Shown here piece after piece: positions 26,721 through 34,208 of a stretch of 64,000 nt of DNA; position 1 is the first letter of the stretch, and the number at the start of each line of letters is the position of its first letter. Made by a program: the position numbers and the translations under genes. The DNA is from Oscillospiraceae bacterium (lineage in GTDB: Bacteria > Bacillota > Clostridia > Oscillospirales > Ruminococcaceae), in assembly GCA_902779915.1 (NCBI GenBank), contig CACZDM010000004.1:1-64000 (forward strand), read 5' to 3'. Under the pieces are notes generated by a model. It saw only the letters and a list, made by a program, of their open reading frames with translations. It did no database searches and was not told where the DNA came from.

Positions 26721-26866
26721 AAAAAACCCTCCTTAAATATGATAAATTTAAAAAATAGATTATTGTTTTTACATCAAAATTTACTTTATTCCATATTATT
26801 TATTGTAAATTCAGAAAAATAGAAAATCAATTGGCAAATTCACTAAATTTTCGAGTGATTTTTTGT
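26721..26866 (-). repeat. Duplicated 5' flank of the glycosyltransferase genes (copy 2 of 3)
   Basis: Nearly identical to 24900-25045. It contains the ribosome site AAGGAGGG next to 26720 and the promoter at 26802-26830. Confidence 0.8.
26802..26830 (-). promoter_or_regulatory. Promoter of the disrupted GT2-lectin gene
   Basis: Minus-strand TTGATT (26830-26825), 17 bp, TACAAT (26807-26802), the same as in the other flank copies. Confidence 0.6.
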
Positions 26867-27017
26867 TTGATTTGACCAAATTCGAAATATTTTATATTAA
26901 TTAAAAGCTGCAATAAAAAGAAGAAGTGACGTTTTTTTGTGCGCGCCACTCCTACTTCAAATATGTGTTATTAATTTTACCGACAGTTATATATTAAGAT
27001 TCGCGCAGTTATTCTTG

Positions 27018-28091
27018 CTACCATTTTCTATGGTCAGGCAATAGTTCGGGGCTAACTTGCTTGATCTTGCTTGATATTGAATATATGCTGTCGTCAAGGG
27101 CTTTTCGTGGTTTTGTTTTTAAGTTAGCAATCCACATTATAGATTTTAGTTTGATTTTTTCTTTAATAGGTAGTTGATTTATTACGTCATCTTGAAGCAG
27201 TTCGGGATCCATAATTTCCCGACATATCTTATTAAATTGAGCACTTCCCCCTTGAAAAACATCAAATAGCTTAAAATCATCTATAGACAAAAGCCAGTGT
27301 AAAAATTCAATCTTTGCAATATCATGTTTAAAATGTCCACAACTTTTCCAGTTGTCATACAATAATTTAATGCCTAAAAATACGCTGCTTTGTCGATGCT
27401 TTGCTTGTCTCGCAGTATTGTGAATGGCTGATATGGGATTATTTTTGTATGTATATAATTGATCTGGAAGCAGAACAACCTTATTTGCTTTAGGAAGGCA
27501 AACTGCGCTAAAATATGAGTCTTCCCTATAATACACATTTTGAAAAAAGTTTAAATCGTTATCTTTAATAAACTTATTTCGATATAATCCTGCCCAAGCA
27601 GGACCAAACAATAAATCGCGCTGAAAAACCGGAGTATTCATAACCTTCGGTCTATCAATACACTCAGCAAACTGCTTAAACCATCCCTTTCCCTCAAACT
27701 GCTTAAACCACTCGCCCATTTCAACTTCTTTTAAACAATATTTAACAATATCCGCATCATATTCTTTAGCAACATTATAGCTTTTTTCAGCAGCAACATC
27801 GTCTATCATATCATCCGAATCCAAAAATTTTATGTACTCTCCTTTTGCTATCTTCATAGCATTATTTCTTGCCACTGAAACCCCGCTATTTTCTTGATGA
27901 ATAACTTTAAATTTTGGGTCAGATTTTGCATATTCATCTAGGATTTTTCCGCTTCCATCAGTTGATCCGTCATCAACGCAGATGATTTCAATGTTTTTTA
28001 AAGTTTGATTTTTGGCGCTTTCTAAACAGTTTCGAAGCAAATTCTGGGGAGTGTTGTAAACCGGGATTATTATTGACAAAATCTTTTCCAT
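27018..28091 (-). CDS. GT2 glycosyltransferase with a vestigial lectin domain
   Basis: A 357 aa GT-A enzyme: LSIIIPVYNTPQNLLRN, IICVDDGSTDGSG, ENSGVSVARNNAM and KFLDSDDMIDD (DxD motif), then an unassigned helical region to about residue 320. It lacks the signal peptide of its neighbour and begins directly with MEKILSII after AAGGAGGG. The last residues, ALDDSIYSISSKI, are the start of the ricin domain seen in the paralogues; a short insertion shifts the frame there, so the product ends KQVSPELLPDHRKW. In the shifted frame the lectin sequence can still be read as SKLAPNYCLTIENGSKNNCA before it runs out near 26995. The enzyme may still be active, but without lectin and export. Confidence 0.82.
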   Translation of the reverse strand: MEKILSIIIPVYNTPQNLLRNCLESAKNQTLKNIEIICVDDGSTDGSGKILDEYAKSDPKFKVIHQENSGVSVARNNAMKIAKGEYIKFLDSDDMIDDVAAEKSYNVAKEYDADIVKYCLKEVEMGEWFKQFEGKGWFKQFAECIDRPKVMNTPVFQRDLLFGPAWAGLYRNKFIKDNDLNFFQNVYYREDSYFSAVCLPKANKVVLLPDQLYTYKNNPISAIHNTARQAKHRQSSVFLGIKLLYDNWKSCGHFKHDIAKIEFLHWLLSIDDFKLFDVFQGGSAQFNKICREIMDPELLQDDVINQLPIKEKIKLKSIMWIANLKTKPRKALDDSIYSISSKIKQVSPELLPDHRKW

Positions 28092-28235
28092 AAAAACCCT
28101 CCTTCTTAAATATAATAAATTTTAAAAATATGTTATTATTTCCACATCAAAATTTACCTTTTCTATATTATTTATTGTAAATTCAAAAAGCAACAAATAC
28201 AAGTGTCAAATTCACTAAATTTTCGAGGGGTTTTT
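28092..28235 (-). repeat. Duplicated 5' flank of the glycosyltransferase genes (copy 3 of 3)
   Basis: The most diverged of the three flank copies. Ribosome site and promoter are kept. Confidence 0.75.
28174..28202 (-). promoter_or_regulatory. Promoter of the GT2 gene
   Basis: Minus-strand TTGTAT (28202-28197), 17 bp, TACAAT (28179-28174). The spacer differs from copies 1 and 2 but the boxes and spacing hold. Confidence 0.6.
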
Positions 28236-28307
28236 TGTTTAATTTAACGAAATGCGAAATATTTTATATTAATTAAAAGCTGCAACAAAAATTAGAAGGC
28301 AAATAAC

Positions 28308-28535
28308 GGGCCCCTTGAGGACGCTAGCATATCACTTCTCACGGACGCTTTCAATTGGACCAGTCCTTGAGGAAGGTTTAACACTAAAGCCCGTTGTGAG
28401 CTGGCGGCGCTTAAATTAGCTTTTGCATTGTTTTTGGGGCGCAGTTGATGATACTATAATATACTGGGTTTTTAAGCAAAAAGTCGGATTTTTTAAGCAG
28501 GGGAGTTTAAGGGGACAAATCTAAACCTAACCCAA
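28308..28535 (+). repeat. Dispersed palindromic element, right half (copy 5R)
   Basis: Begins near the palindrome centre (ATCACTTCTCACGGACGCTT), then GTTGTGAGCTGGCGGCGC and TTTTGCATTGTTTTT, and ends GGGGACAAATCTAAACCTAA with a small insertion in the end motif. It is the inverted partner of 23088-23334, and together they frame the glycosyltransferase genes. It stands 70 bp before the cotJ operon start. Confidence 0.85.
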
Positions 28536-28604
28536 TTTTGCAAAAAAATCAATAGCAAAATTTTTATGTGTGGCATAAAATAAATCGAAAGGAGTTTGAT
28601 AAAA

Positions 28605-28832
28605 TTGAATCAATTCTATAATATGCAGAATTGCAGAACCATGCATATGTCTCCGAATAACAATGCGTGCATAATTAATTCCGATAAAAACAATATGTCG
28701 CATTTTCCGATCGGCATGGCATACATTCCGTGGCAAATCTGGAGGCGGATATATAGAAGCGAGATTGCTCTTGAGCGGGGAACGATTTTTCAAGAACTAG
28801 ATTTGCCTTTTTTGGGACAGGAGGTTGTTTGA
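28605..28832 (+). CDS. cotJA: Spore coat protein CotJA
   Basis: A 75 aa spore coat component. The C-terminal half carries the family signature MAYIPWQIWRRIYRSE followed by ALERGTIFQELDLPFLG. The N-terminal half is variable and rich in Asn and Met. I chose TTG 28605 with AAAGGAG 10 bp upstream; the earlier TTG at 28596 is only 1 bp from that site. cotJB starts right after its stop. In Bacillus the cotJ operon is made in the mother cell under sigma-E; I could not identify a sigma-E promoter here. Confidence 0.88.
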   Translation: MNQFYNMQNCRTMHMSPNNNACIINSDKNNMSHFPIGMAYIPWQIWRRIYRSEIALERGTIFQELDLPFLGQEVV

Positions 28833-28833
28833 G

Positions 28834-29085
28834 ATGGATGAAAGGGAAGAGTTGATGAAAAACCTGCAAATTGCGGATTTTGCACTAATAGACACAGTTT
28901 TATATCTCGACACACACCCCTCCGATAAAGCTGCGCTTAACCACTATGATCGTTTGAAAAAAATCAGCCAAGCAAGAGAAAACGAATATATATCAAAATT
29001 TGGCCCGCTGAATTCAACAAACGTTGAAAGCTCCGACATATTCAGTTGGGTTAATAATCCATGGCCTTGGGAGGTAGATGCTTAA
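28834..29085 (+). CDS. cotJB: Spore coat protein CotJB
   Basis: An 83 aa coat protein. LMKNLQIADFALIDTVLYLDTHP and the tryptophan-rich ending NNPWPWEVDA are the family hallmarks. ATG 28834 follows AGGAGG (28819-28824), a site that lies within the end of cotJA. Its stop overlaps the cotJC start by one base (TAATG), which implies coupled translation. Confidence 0.9.
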   Translation: MDEREELMKNLQIADFALIDTVLYLDTHPSDKAALNHYDRLKKISQARENEYISKFGPLNSTNVESSDIFSWVNNPWPWEVDA

Positions 29086-29732
29086 TGTGGAAATATGAAA
29101 AAAAATTAGAATATCCCGTTAAAATAAAAAATCCAAACCCAAATCTTGCAAAACTCGTAACCAGTCAATTTGGAGGCCCACACGGCGAATTAGGCGCATC
29201 TTTGAGATATCTCAGCCAGCGATTTGCCATGCCGTATAAAGAAGTTAAAGCTATTTTGACTGACATTGGAACTGAGGAACTTGCGCATATGGAAATTGTT
29301 AATTCAATTATCCACCAGCTCACAAAAAATTTGACAGAAAAAGAAATCGAAGCTTCAAGTCTTGCGCCATATTTTATGGATCACACAGTTGGCATATATC
29401 CTGTTGACGCAAACGGCGTTCCGTTTAGTGCGATGCAATTTGCTTCAACCGGCGACCCAATAGCAGATCTAACCGAAGATTTGGCGGCGGAACAAAAAGC
29501 AAGACTGACATATGACAATATTTTGCGATTTGCGGATGATCCGGATGTGATCGATCCGATAAGGTTCCTTCGAGAACGAGAAATTGTCCATTTTCAAAGA
29601 TTTGGAGAGGCTTTGAGAATTGTTCAAGACAATCTCAATTCCAAAAATTTCTATGCTTTCAATCCTGCTTTCGACAAGACCTCAAGCCAAAGAAGAGACA
29701 ATATGTGGGATATGTCAAATAGAACAGATTAA
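29085..29732 (+). CDS. cotJC: Spore coat protein CotJC (manganese catalase family)
   Basis: A 215 aa ferritin-like protein of the Mn-catalase family that is incorporated in the spore coat. Metal ligands are visible in GGPHGELGASLRYL, GTEELAHMEIV (E..H) and DLAAEQKARLTYD and REREIVHFQRFGEAL (E..H), i.e. the paired E/ExxH helices of a dinuclear Mn site. ATG 29085 follows GGGAGG; the longer frame from 29061 is within cotJB. Last gene of cotJABC, followed by a hairpin near 29770. Catalase activity is inferred from the intact ligands. Confidence 0.9.
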   Translation: MWKYEKKLEYPVKIKNPNPNLAKLVTSQFGGPHGELGASLRYLSQRFAMPYKEVKAILTDIGTEELAHMEIVNSIIHQLTKNLTEKEIEASSLAPYFMDHTVGIYPVDANGVPFSAMQFASTGDPIADLTEDLAAEQKARLTYDNILRFADDPDVIDPIRFLREREIVHFQRFGEALRIVQDNLNSKNFYAFNPAFDKTSSQRRDNMWDMSNRTD

Positions 29733-29769
29733 AGGACAAAAATTAGGTTAAATATTTTGTTGCTTTTAG

Positions 29770-29803
29770 CCATCGTCACTTTAAGTAGCGGTGGTTTTTT
29801 TTA
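29770..29803 (+). terminator. Terminator of cotJABC
   Basis: CCATCG (from about 29771) pairs with CGGTGG (about 29791) with one G-T pair, followed by a run of eight T. Confidence 0.7.
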
Positions 29804-29976
29804 TTATTTATACAGTTTTTATATATAAAATTTTCAATTTTGTCTATAAATTCACCGTCAGATAGATATTTTTGGTTATATATCAATTTATTGAGTATTG
29901 CAACTTTCTCAAAATATTTTTTTAGATTGCCCTTGCATAGCATTGCAATTTGGTGTTTTATTTCTCTCGAATTCAT
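29776..29976 (-). CDS. Small hypothetical protein
   Basis: A 66 aa, basic, helical-looking protein starting MNSREIKHQIAMLCKGNLKK. The ATG has a good site upstream (TAGGGAG). I recognise no family. Its 3' end runs through the cotJ terminator hairpin, which weakens the case. It is transcribed in the same direction as the peptide array to its right. Confidence 0.45.
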   Translation of the reverse strand: MNSREIKHQIAMLCKGNLKKYFEKVAILNKLIYNQKYLSDGEFIDKIENFIYKNCINNKKNHRYLK

Positions 29977-30163
29977 TTTTGAGTCTCCCTAAATAAATTT
30001 TTTTATGACTCATATGATTATATAGATTTTTAGGAGAGAAAAGGGTAGAATATTGCAAAAATTGAAAATAAATTTTTAAGCTAATTTGGTGAAGTAAAAT
30101 TTTGACCCGAGAGCTAAAATTGATCGAAGTGGTTAAAAAAATATGTAAAATTATGTAAATTTT

Positions 30164-30432
30164 TCAAGATAGGCCAAGATCTTTTTCGAGTTTATCAATT
30201 TCTTCAGCAGTGAAACGACACGTGTTCCTTTGTAGCTGTCCTCGAAGAAATCTAACAGCACCTGCAGGATCAAACTCGCGCCTAAGCCAAGTGGCGTGAC
30301 GTCTGTTACTACCCCAAAAATTGTTGAAAGCTGCCATTTGCTCCGGACTCCAGTCCTTAAATGCCCCTCCAGCAACAGCTTCCATTGCCTCATCACTTAA
30401 TGCATTGCTTAGATTTTTTTGTTGTCTTTCAT
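30164..30432 (-). pseudogene. Double-glycine leader peptide gene, copy 1, frameshifted in the leader
   Basis: Nearly the same as the gene at 30490-30759, but the leader start MKDNKK runs into a stop because a T run has 7 instead of 8 bases (plus strand near 30415). The rest is open: EAMEAVAGGA, then a core AFKDWSPEQMAAFNNFWGSN through EEIDKLEKDLGLS. It could be read from an internal ATG (30385, MEAVAGG), but then lacks the leader. The break is a one-base homopolymer change, so it may be decay, phase variation or a sequence error. Confidence 0.7.
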
Positions 30433-30489
30433 TTTAGACACTTCCTTTCAAAAAAATTTTAAAAAAGTATGTAAAATTATGTAAATTTT

Positions 30490-30759
30490 TCAAGATAGGC
30501 CAAGATCTTTTTCGAGTTTATCAATTTGTTCAGCAGTGAAACGACACGTGTTCCTTCGTAGCTGTCCTCGAAGCAATCTAACAGCACCTGCAGGATCAAA
30601 CTCGCGCCTAAGCCAAGTGGCGTGACGTATGCTACTACCCCAAAAATTGTTGAAAGCTGCCTTTTGCTCCGGACTCCAGTCCTTAAATGCCCCTCCAGCA
30701 ACAGTTTCTGCTGCCTCATTGCTTAGTGCATTGTTTAGATTTTTTTTGTTGTCTTTCAT
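30490..30759 (-). CDS. Leader-type small peptide (double-glycine, RiPP- or bacteriocin-like)
   Basis: An 89 aa peptide in two parts: a leader MKDNKKNLNNALSNEAAETV ending at AGG, then a 65 aa charged core with one Cys (AFKDWSPEQKAAFNNFW onwards, ending DKLEKDLGLS). The pattern L-S-x-E-A-x-x-x-V-A-GG resembles leaders of secreted peptides cut by C39-type transporters and of NHLP/Nif11-type precursors. ATG 30759 is chosen; a GTG at 30768 overlaps the ribosome site. The upstream block TTTTAGACACTTC is shared with the other array members. No maturation enzyme or transporter gene is in the window, so the role is inference. Confidence 0.65.
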   Translation of the reverse strand: MKDNKKNLNNALSNEAAETVAGGAFKDWSPEQKAAFNNFWGSSIRHATWLRREFDPAGAVRLLRGQLRRNTCRFTAEQIDKLEKDLGLS

Positions 30760-30890
30760 TTTAGACACTTCTTTTCAAAAAATTTTTAAAAATAAATATG
30801 TAAAACCAGGGTTTTTGGGTTTGTTTCACATCACACGGATTTGGTGCAGGAGAAAACTTTTAAAGGAAATATTTAAAGTCTTCATCAGTC

Positions 30891-31169
30891 TTACCACTTT
30901 GAATCTAAGATGTTCTTTAATTCATCAGTAAGACGGCCTTCACCCATCTCATGCTCTTTAAGTTCTGCAGGAGAAAACTCGTTAATGGCACGTTGAAGAT
31001 CTGGCTCAACATCTTCATCACTTAAACCTTTTTCTTTATAAAGTTTTTTAACATACCGTCTAAGCTTTCTTTTCTGAAAAAAGCCCCAGTCCTTTCCTGC
31101 CCCTCCAGCAACAGTTTCTGCTGCCTCGTTGCTTAATTCATTGTTTAAATTTTCTTTGTTGTCTTTCAT
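30891..31169 (-). CDS. Leader-type small peptide with a different core
   Basis: A 92 aa peptide whose first 26 residues (MKDNKENLNNELSNEAAETV, AGGA) are almost identical to the leader of the gene at 30490, while the rest is unrelated: GKDWGFFQKRKLRRYVKKLY, an acidic stretch EDVEPDLQRAI and KNILDSKW at the end. Conserved leader with a variable core is the usual mark of exported or modified peptides. ATG 31169 follows AAAGGAAG. It is the first gene after the consensus promoter at 31233-31261. Confidence 0.68.
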   Translation of the reverse strand: MKDNKENLNNELSNEAAETVAGGAGKDWGFFQKRKLRRYVKKLYKEKGLSDEDVEPDLQRAINEFSPAELKEHEMGEGRLTDELKNILDSKW

Positions 31170-31232
31170 TTTAGACACTTCCTTTCAAAAAATTTTTAAT
31201 TTGGGAATTTTTATTAGAAAACCCCTAAAATT

Positions 31233-31261
31233 ATGATATCACATTTCCTATTAAATGTCAA
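31233..31261 (-). promoter_or_regulatory. Consensus promoter of the peptide array (P1)
   Basis: Minus-strand TTGACA (31261-31256), 17 bp, TATCAT (31238-31233), about 65 bp before the leader peptide start at 31169. Confidence 0.85.
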
Positions 31262-31305
31262 CACTAAATTTTAATATATATATTAAATTAATTTTGCGGC
31301 GGATT

Positions 31306-31476
31306 TTAGCATAATCCTTTTACGAATTCGATTATATCGCAGGCAATTGTGTTTTTAGCATTTTTAACAAATTCTGCGGGATTGTCATATTCATTAGCCG
31401 CCTCTAAAACGCGACAAGTTCGACGCCCACTGTTTTCGTCATCAGCCCATTTGACGTATTCACAATAATCTTCAAG
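31306..31476 (-). pseudogene. Small cysteine-containing peptide frame, copy A1 (start missing)
   Basis: Open frame of 56 codons reading LEDYCEYVKWADDENSGRR, then TCRVLEAANEYDNPAEFVKN and ACDIIEFVKGLC, with four Cys. There is no usable start codon: the frame runs back into AAAATA after GGAGG. Compared with copy A2 the region encoding MKDK was lost when the block was duplicated. Transcription could come from the promoter at 31504-31532. I recognise no family. Confidence 0.55.
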
Positions 31477-31503
31477 TATTTTTATTAAAAAACCTCCAAA
31501 ATT

Positions 31504-31532
31504 ATGATATCACATTTCCTATTAAATGTCAA
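31504..31532 (-). promoter_or_regulatory. Consensus promoter of the peptide array (P2)
   Basis: Minus-strand TTGACA (31532-31527), 17 bp, TATCAT (31509-31504). Identical to P1 including the spacer. Confidence 0.85.
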
Positions 31533-31576
31533 CACTAAATTTTAATATATATATTAAATTGATTTTGCGGCGGATT

Positions 31577-31761
31577 TTAGCATAATCCTTTTACGAATTC
31601 GATTATATCGCAGGCAATTTTATTTTTAGCATTTTGGACAAATTCTGCAGGATTGTCATATTCATTAGCCGCCTCTAAAACGCGACAAGTTCGACGCCCA
31701 CTGTTTTCGTCATCAGCCCATTTGACGTATTCACAATAATCTTCAAGTTTTTGTCTTTCAT
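31577..31761 (-). pseudogene. Small cysteine-containing peptide gene, copy A2 (one-base frameshift)
   Basis: The start region (ATG 31761, GAAGG upstream, MKDK) matches the leaders of the array, but the A run after it is one base too short, so the ATG frame leaves the conserved frame LEDYCEYVKWADDENSGRR (from 31747). With one extra A the product would be about 61 aa with four Cys. It may be a precursor or an immunity peptide; nothing in the sequence decides this. The lesion is again a homopolymer indel. Confidence 0.55.
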
Positions 31762-31823
31762 TTTAGACACCTTCTTTCAAAAATTTTTAATTTAGGAATT
31801 TTTATTAAAAAACTCCTAAAATT

Positions 31824-31852
31824 ATGATATCACATTTCCTATTAAATGTCAA
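31824..31852 (-). promoter_or_regulatory. Consensus promoter of the peptide array (P3)
   Basis: Minus-strand TTGACA (31852-31847), 17 bp, TATCAT (31829-31824), about 63 bp before ATG 31761. It diverges from the ruvC promoter 29 bp away. Confidence 0.85.
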
Positions 31853-31880
31853 TACTAAATTTTAAATTTGTTTTTTGTTC

Positions 31881-31909
31881 TTGATAAATTTTAATTGCTG
31901 TGATATAAT
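31881..31909 (+). promoter_or_regulatory. Promoter of ruvC-ruvA-ruvB
   Basis: TTGATA (31881-31886), 17 bp, TATAAT (31904-31909), 35 bp before the ruvC start. Confidence 0.8.
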
Positions 31910-31943
31910 GAATTATCTTTGTTTTGCTTGGAGTGTTTTTTTA

Positions 31944-32447
31944 ATGACAATAATAGGGATAGATCCTGGGTATGCTATTGTTGGTTGGGGCGTTGTTGAA
32001 TATATGAATTCGCGCTTTAAAACGCTTGACTATGGCTCAATAACAACCCCTGCCAGGGCAAATTTTCCATCAAGGCTGCAAATGATATATGAAAAGCTTT
32101 TTAAAATTTTAAAGGTTTATAGGCCGGGCGAAATGGCGATCGAAAAGCTGTTTTTTTCGCAAAACAAAACAACTGGGATTGATGTTGCGCAGGCTCGGGG
32201 AGTCGTTTTGCTATGCGCCAGACAAAACAATTTGAATGTTTTTGAATATACTCCAATTCAGGTTAAACAAAGTGTTGTGGGATATGGAAGGGCTGAAAAA
32301 AAGCAGGTTATGGAAATGACAAAAAGGCTTTTAAAGCTTAAAGAAATCCCTAAGCCTGACGACACTGCGGACGCTCTAGCAATCGCCATTGCGCACGCGC
32401 ACAGCTTTTCATCACGGCTTATAAAACTTTTTAAGGAGAAAAAATGA
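31944..32447 (+). CDS. ruvC: Crossover junction endodeoxyribonuclease RuvC
   Basis: Resolves Holliday junctions with RuvA and RuvB. The RNase H-like fold starts TIIGIDPGYAIVGWGVVE with the first catalytic Asp. The second acidic site lies in MAIEKLFFSQN, and the last in KPDDTADALAIAIAHAH. The length is 167 aa, standard. ATG 31944 is preceded by TTGGAG; the longer frame to 31875 lies over the promoter. It overlaps ruvA by 4 bp (ATGA). In many bacteria ruvC is apart from ruvAB, but here all three form one unit. Confidence 0.95.
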   Translation: MTIIGIDPGYAIVGWGVVEYMNSRFKTLDYGSITTPARANFPSRLQMIYEKLFKILKVYRPGEMAIEKLFFSQNKTTGIDVAQARGVVLLCARQNNLNVFEYTPIQVKQSVVGYGRAEKKQVMEMTKRLLKLKEIPKPDDTADALAIAIAHAHSFSSRLIKLFKEKK

Positions 32448-33058
32448 TATATAGTTTACAAGGCAGGCTGGTATATTTGGAGCGAATTGAAAGTTCATAT
32501 CAACTTGCAATTGAATGCGCAGATGGGGTTGCTTTTGAGCTCAAATCAACAGCTCTGACTGCAAGCCGATGTCCTGGGATTGGCGAAAATCTAAAGTTAT
32601 ATACACATTTTGCGGTTCGAGAGAACATGGTTGAGCTTTTTGGATTTTTTGATTTGCAAGAGAGAAAATGTTTTAAAATGCTGATCTGCGTTTCTGGAGT
32701 TGGGCCGAGTTTTGCGCTTTCAATTTTGTCCGCTATGTCGCCAAGTCAGCTTAGCGCCTGCATTTGTTCGGGAGACAGCAAAACTTTAACCAAATGCAAA
32801 GGGGTTGGAATAAAAACTGCAAACAGGATAATCCTAGAGCTAAAGGACAAAATTGGGGACATGGTTGAAAAAGATCATCAGGGAGCAAAAGATGTTTTAG
32901 ATGGCAAAATTTTAAACAATTTTGACGAGGCGATCGGCGCTTTGGTTGCTTTGGGATATAGCAAAAATGAAGCTTCTTGGGCTGTTGGGGGGCTTTCTGG
33001 GGAAATGAATTCGGGTCAACTGGTTAAAGAGGCTCTGAAGGTTTTGTCGACAAAGTGA
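32444..33058 (+). CDS. ruvA: Holliday junction DNA helicase subunit RuvA
   Basis: Binds the four-way junction and loads RuvB. The N-terminal OB fold (about 1-62) is followed by two helix-hairpin-helix motifs (LICVSGVGPSFALSILSAM and KCKGVGIKTANRIILELKDK) and a C-terminal RuvB-binding domain (EAIGALVALGYSKNEA). The length of 204 aa is normal. ATG overlaps the ruvC stop and follows AAGGAG. Confidence 0.95.
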   Translation: MIYSLQGRLVYLERIESSYQLAIECADGVAFELKSTALTASRCPGIGENLKLYTHFAVRENMVELFGFFDLQERKCFKMLICVSGVGPSFALSILSAMSPSQLSACICSGDSKTLTKCKGVGIKTANRIILELKDKIGDMVEKDHQGAKDVLDGKILNNFDEAIGALVALGYSKNEASWAVGGLSGEMNSGQLVKEALKVLSTK

Positions 33059-33119
33059 CGTGTGTGTGTGTGTTAATATGCGCGTGCCTAGTAATAATTA
33101 AATTTTGGAGTGAATAAAA

Positions 33120-34154
33120 TTGTTTGATAAAGATATGGATTTTGAAGCAGGACTGACCCGGCCGGAATTTAAGCCGGAAGACGTTGATTTTGAATTCACA
33201 TTGCGCCCAAAAACCATGGCGGAATATATCGGCCAGGACAAAGTCAAGCAAAATCTTTCAATATATATAGAAGCGGCCAAAAAAAGGGGAGACGCTTTGG
33301 ATCACGTTTTGCTCTATGGTCCTCCCGGCCTTGGCAAGACGACTTTGGCAATGATAATATCAAACGAGCTTGGCGTTAATATACGCATAACATCCGGCCC
33401 AGCAATCGAAAAGCCCGGGGATTTGGCTGCGCTTTTGTCAAACCTTAATGAAAATGACGTTTTGTTTATCGATGAAATACATAGACTTGCGCGGCAGGTT
33501 GAAGAGGTTTTATATCCAGCAATGGAGGATAGTGCAATAGATATTATGATTGGAAAGGGGCCTTCTGCTCGCTCGATTCGCCTTGAATTGCCAAAATTCA
33601 CTCTCATCGGAGCGACAACCAGGGCTGGCCAAATTTCATCTCCTCTGCGAGACAGGTTTGGGGTTATTTTACGCCTTGATTTATATAGCCCCGAGCAGCT
33701 TAAACTGATTATTATGCGAAGCGCAAAGTTGCTGAAAATAGATTGCAATTCGGATGGAGCATATGAGCTGGCAAAGCGCTCTAGAGGGACCCCGAGAATA
33801 GCAAACAGGCTTTTAAAGCGATCTAGGGATTTTGCTCAAGTTTTGGGAGACGACGTGATAGACTATGAAATCGTTCAAACAGCTCTTAATCGGCTTGGAA
33901 TTGATGAAATTGGGCTTGAGCCGCTTGACGTCAAAATGCTAAAAACAATAATTGAAAACTATTCTGGCGGCCCGGTTGGGCTTGAAACCATCGCGGTTTT
34001 GCTTGGAGAAGATCCGGTGACAATTGAAGATGTGTATGAACCGTTTTTAATGCAGAAGGGTTTTTTATATAGAACGCCGCGTGGAAGGTGTGTTGCGCCG
34101 AAAGCGTATGAATATTTGGGAATTGAGCAGTTTGGCCAACAAACAATAGGATGA
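33120..34154 (+). CDS. ruvB: Holliday junction branch migration ATPase RuvB
   Basis: Hexameric AAA+ motor for branch migration. Walker A is [11 protein letters not shown], Walker B is [10 protein letters not shown]; the sensor and arginine-finger region reads [20 protein letters not shown], and a winged-helix domain ends with FLYRTPRGR. The length is 344 aa. TTG 33120 follows TTTGGAG. A short GT repeat (33060-33073) lies in the gap to ruvA. glmM follows after 54 bp and may be on the same transcript. Confidence 0.96.
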   Translation: MFDKDMDFEAGLTRPEFKPEDVDFEFTLRPKTMAEYIGQDKVKQNLSIYIEAAKKRGDALDHVLLYGPPGLGKTTLAMIISNELGVNIRITSGPAIEKPGDLAALLSNLNENDVLFIDEIHRLARQVEEVLYPAMEDSAIDIMIGKGPSARSIRLELPKFTLIGATTRAGQISSPLRDRFGVILRLDLYSPEQLKLIIMRSAKLLKIDCNSDGAYELAKRSRGTPRIANRLLKRSRDFAQVLGDDVIDYEIVQTALNRLGIDEIGLEPLDVKMLKTIIENYSGGPVGLETIAVLLGEDPVTIEDVYEPFLMQKGFLYRTPRGRCVAPKAYEYLGIEQFGQQTIG

Positions 34155-34208
34155 TGTTTTTTAATTTATTTTTGATTTATTATTATTTTTTTGAGAGGTT
34201 ATTTTGAT

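Larger units (their letters stand above)
31225..31770. repeat. Tandem duplication of about 270 bp with promoter and small gene
   Basis: Two near-identical blocks (about 31225-31495 and 31496-31765) each contain a consensus promoter and the 56-codon frame described separately. A third copy of only the promoter part stands at 31820-31860. The blocks differ at a few positions (for example GTGTTTTTAGCATTTTTAAC against TATTTTTAGCATTTTGGAC). Confidence 0.9.

Noticed and set aside
28527-28793. 88-codon minus-strand frame opposite cotJA
   Set aside because: It is antisense to a well-supported coat gene and spans the element end.
30120-31790. CRISPR array
   Set aside because: Repeats here are 270-320 bp gene-and-promoter duplications, not short repeats with unique spacers. 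No cas genes are seen.
33060-33073. GT dinucleotide repeat between ruvA and ruvB
   Set aside because: It is short and outside both genes, with no evident role; too weak to call a variable locus.
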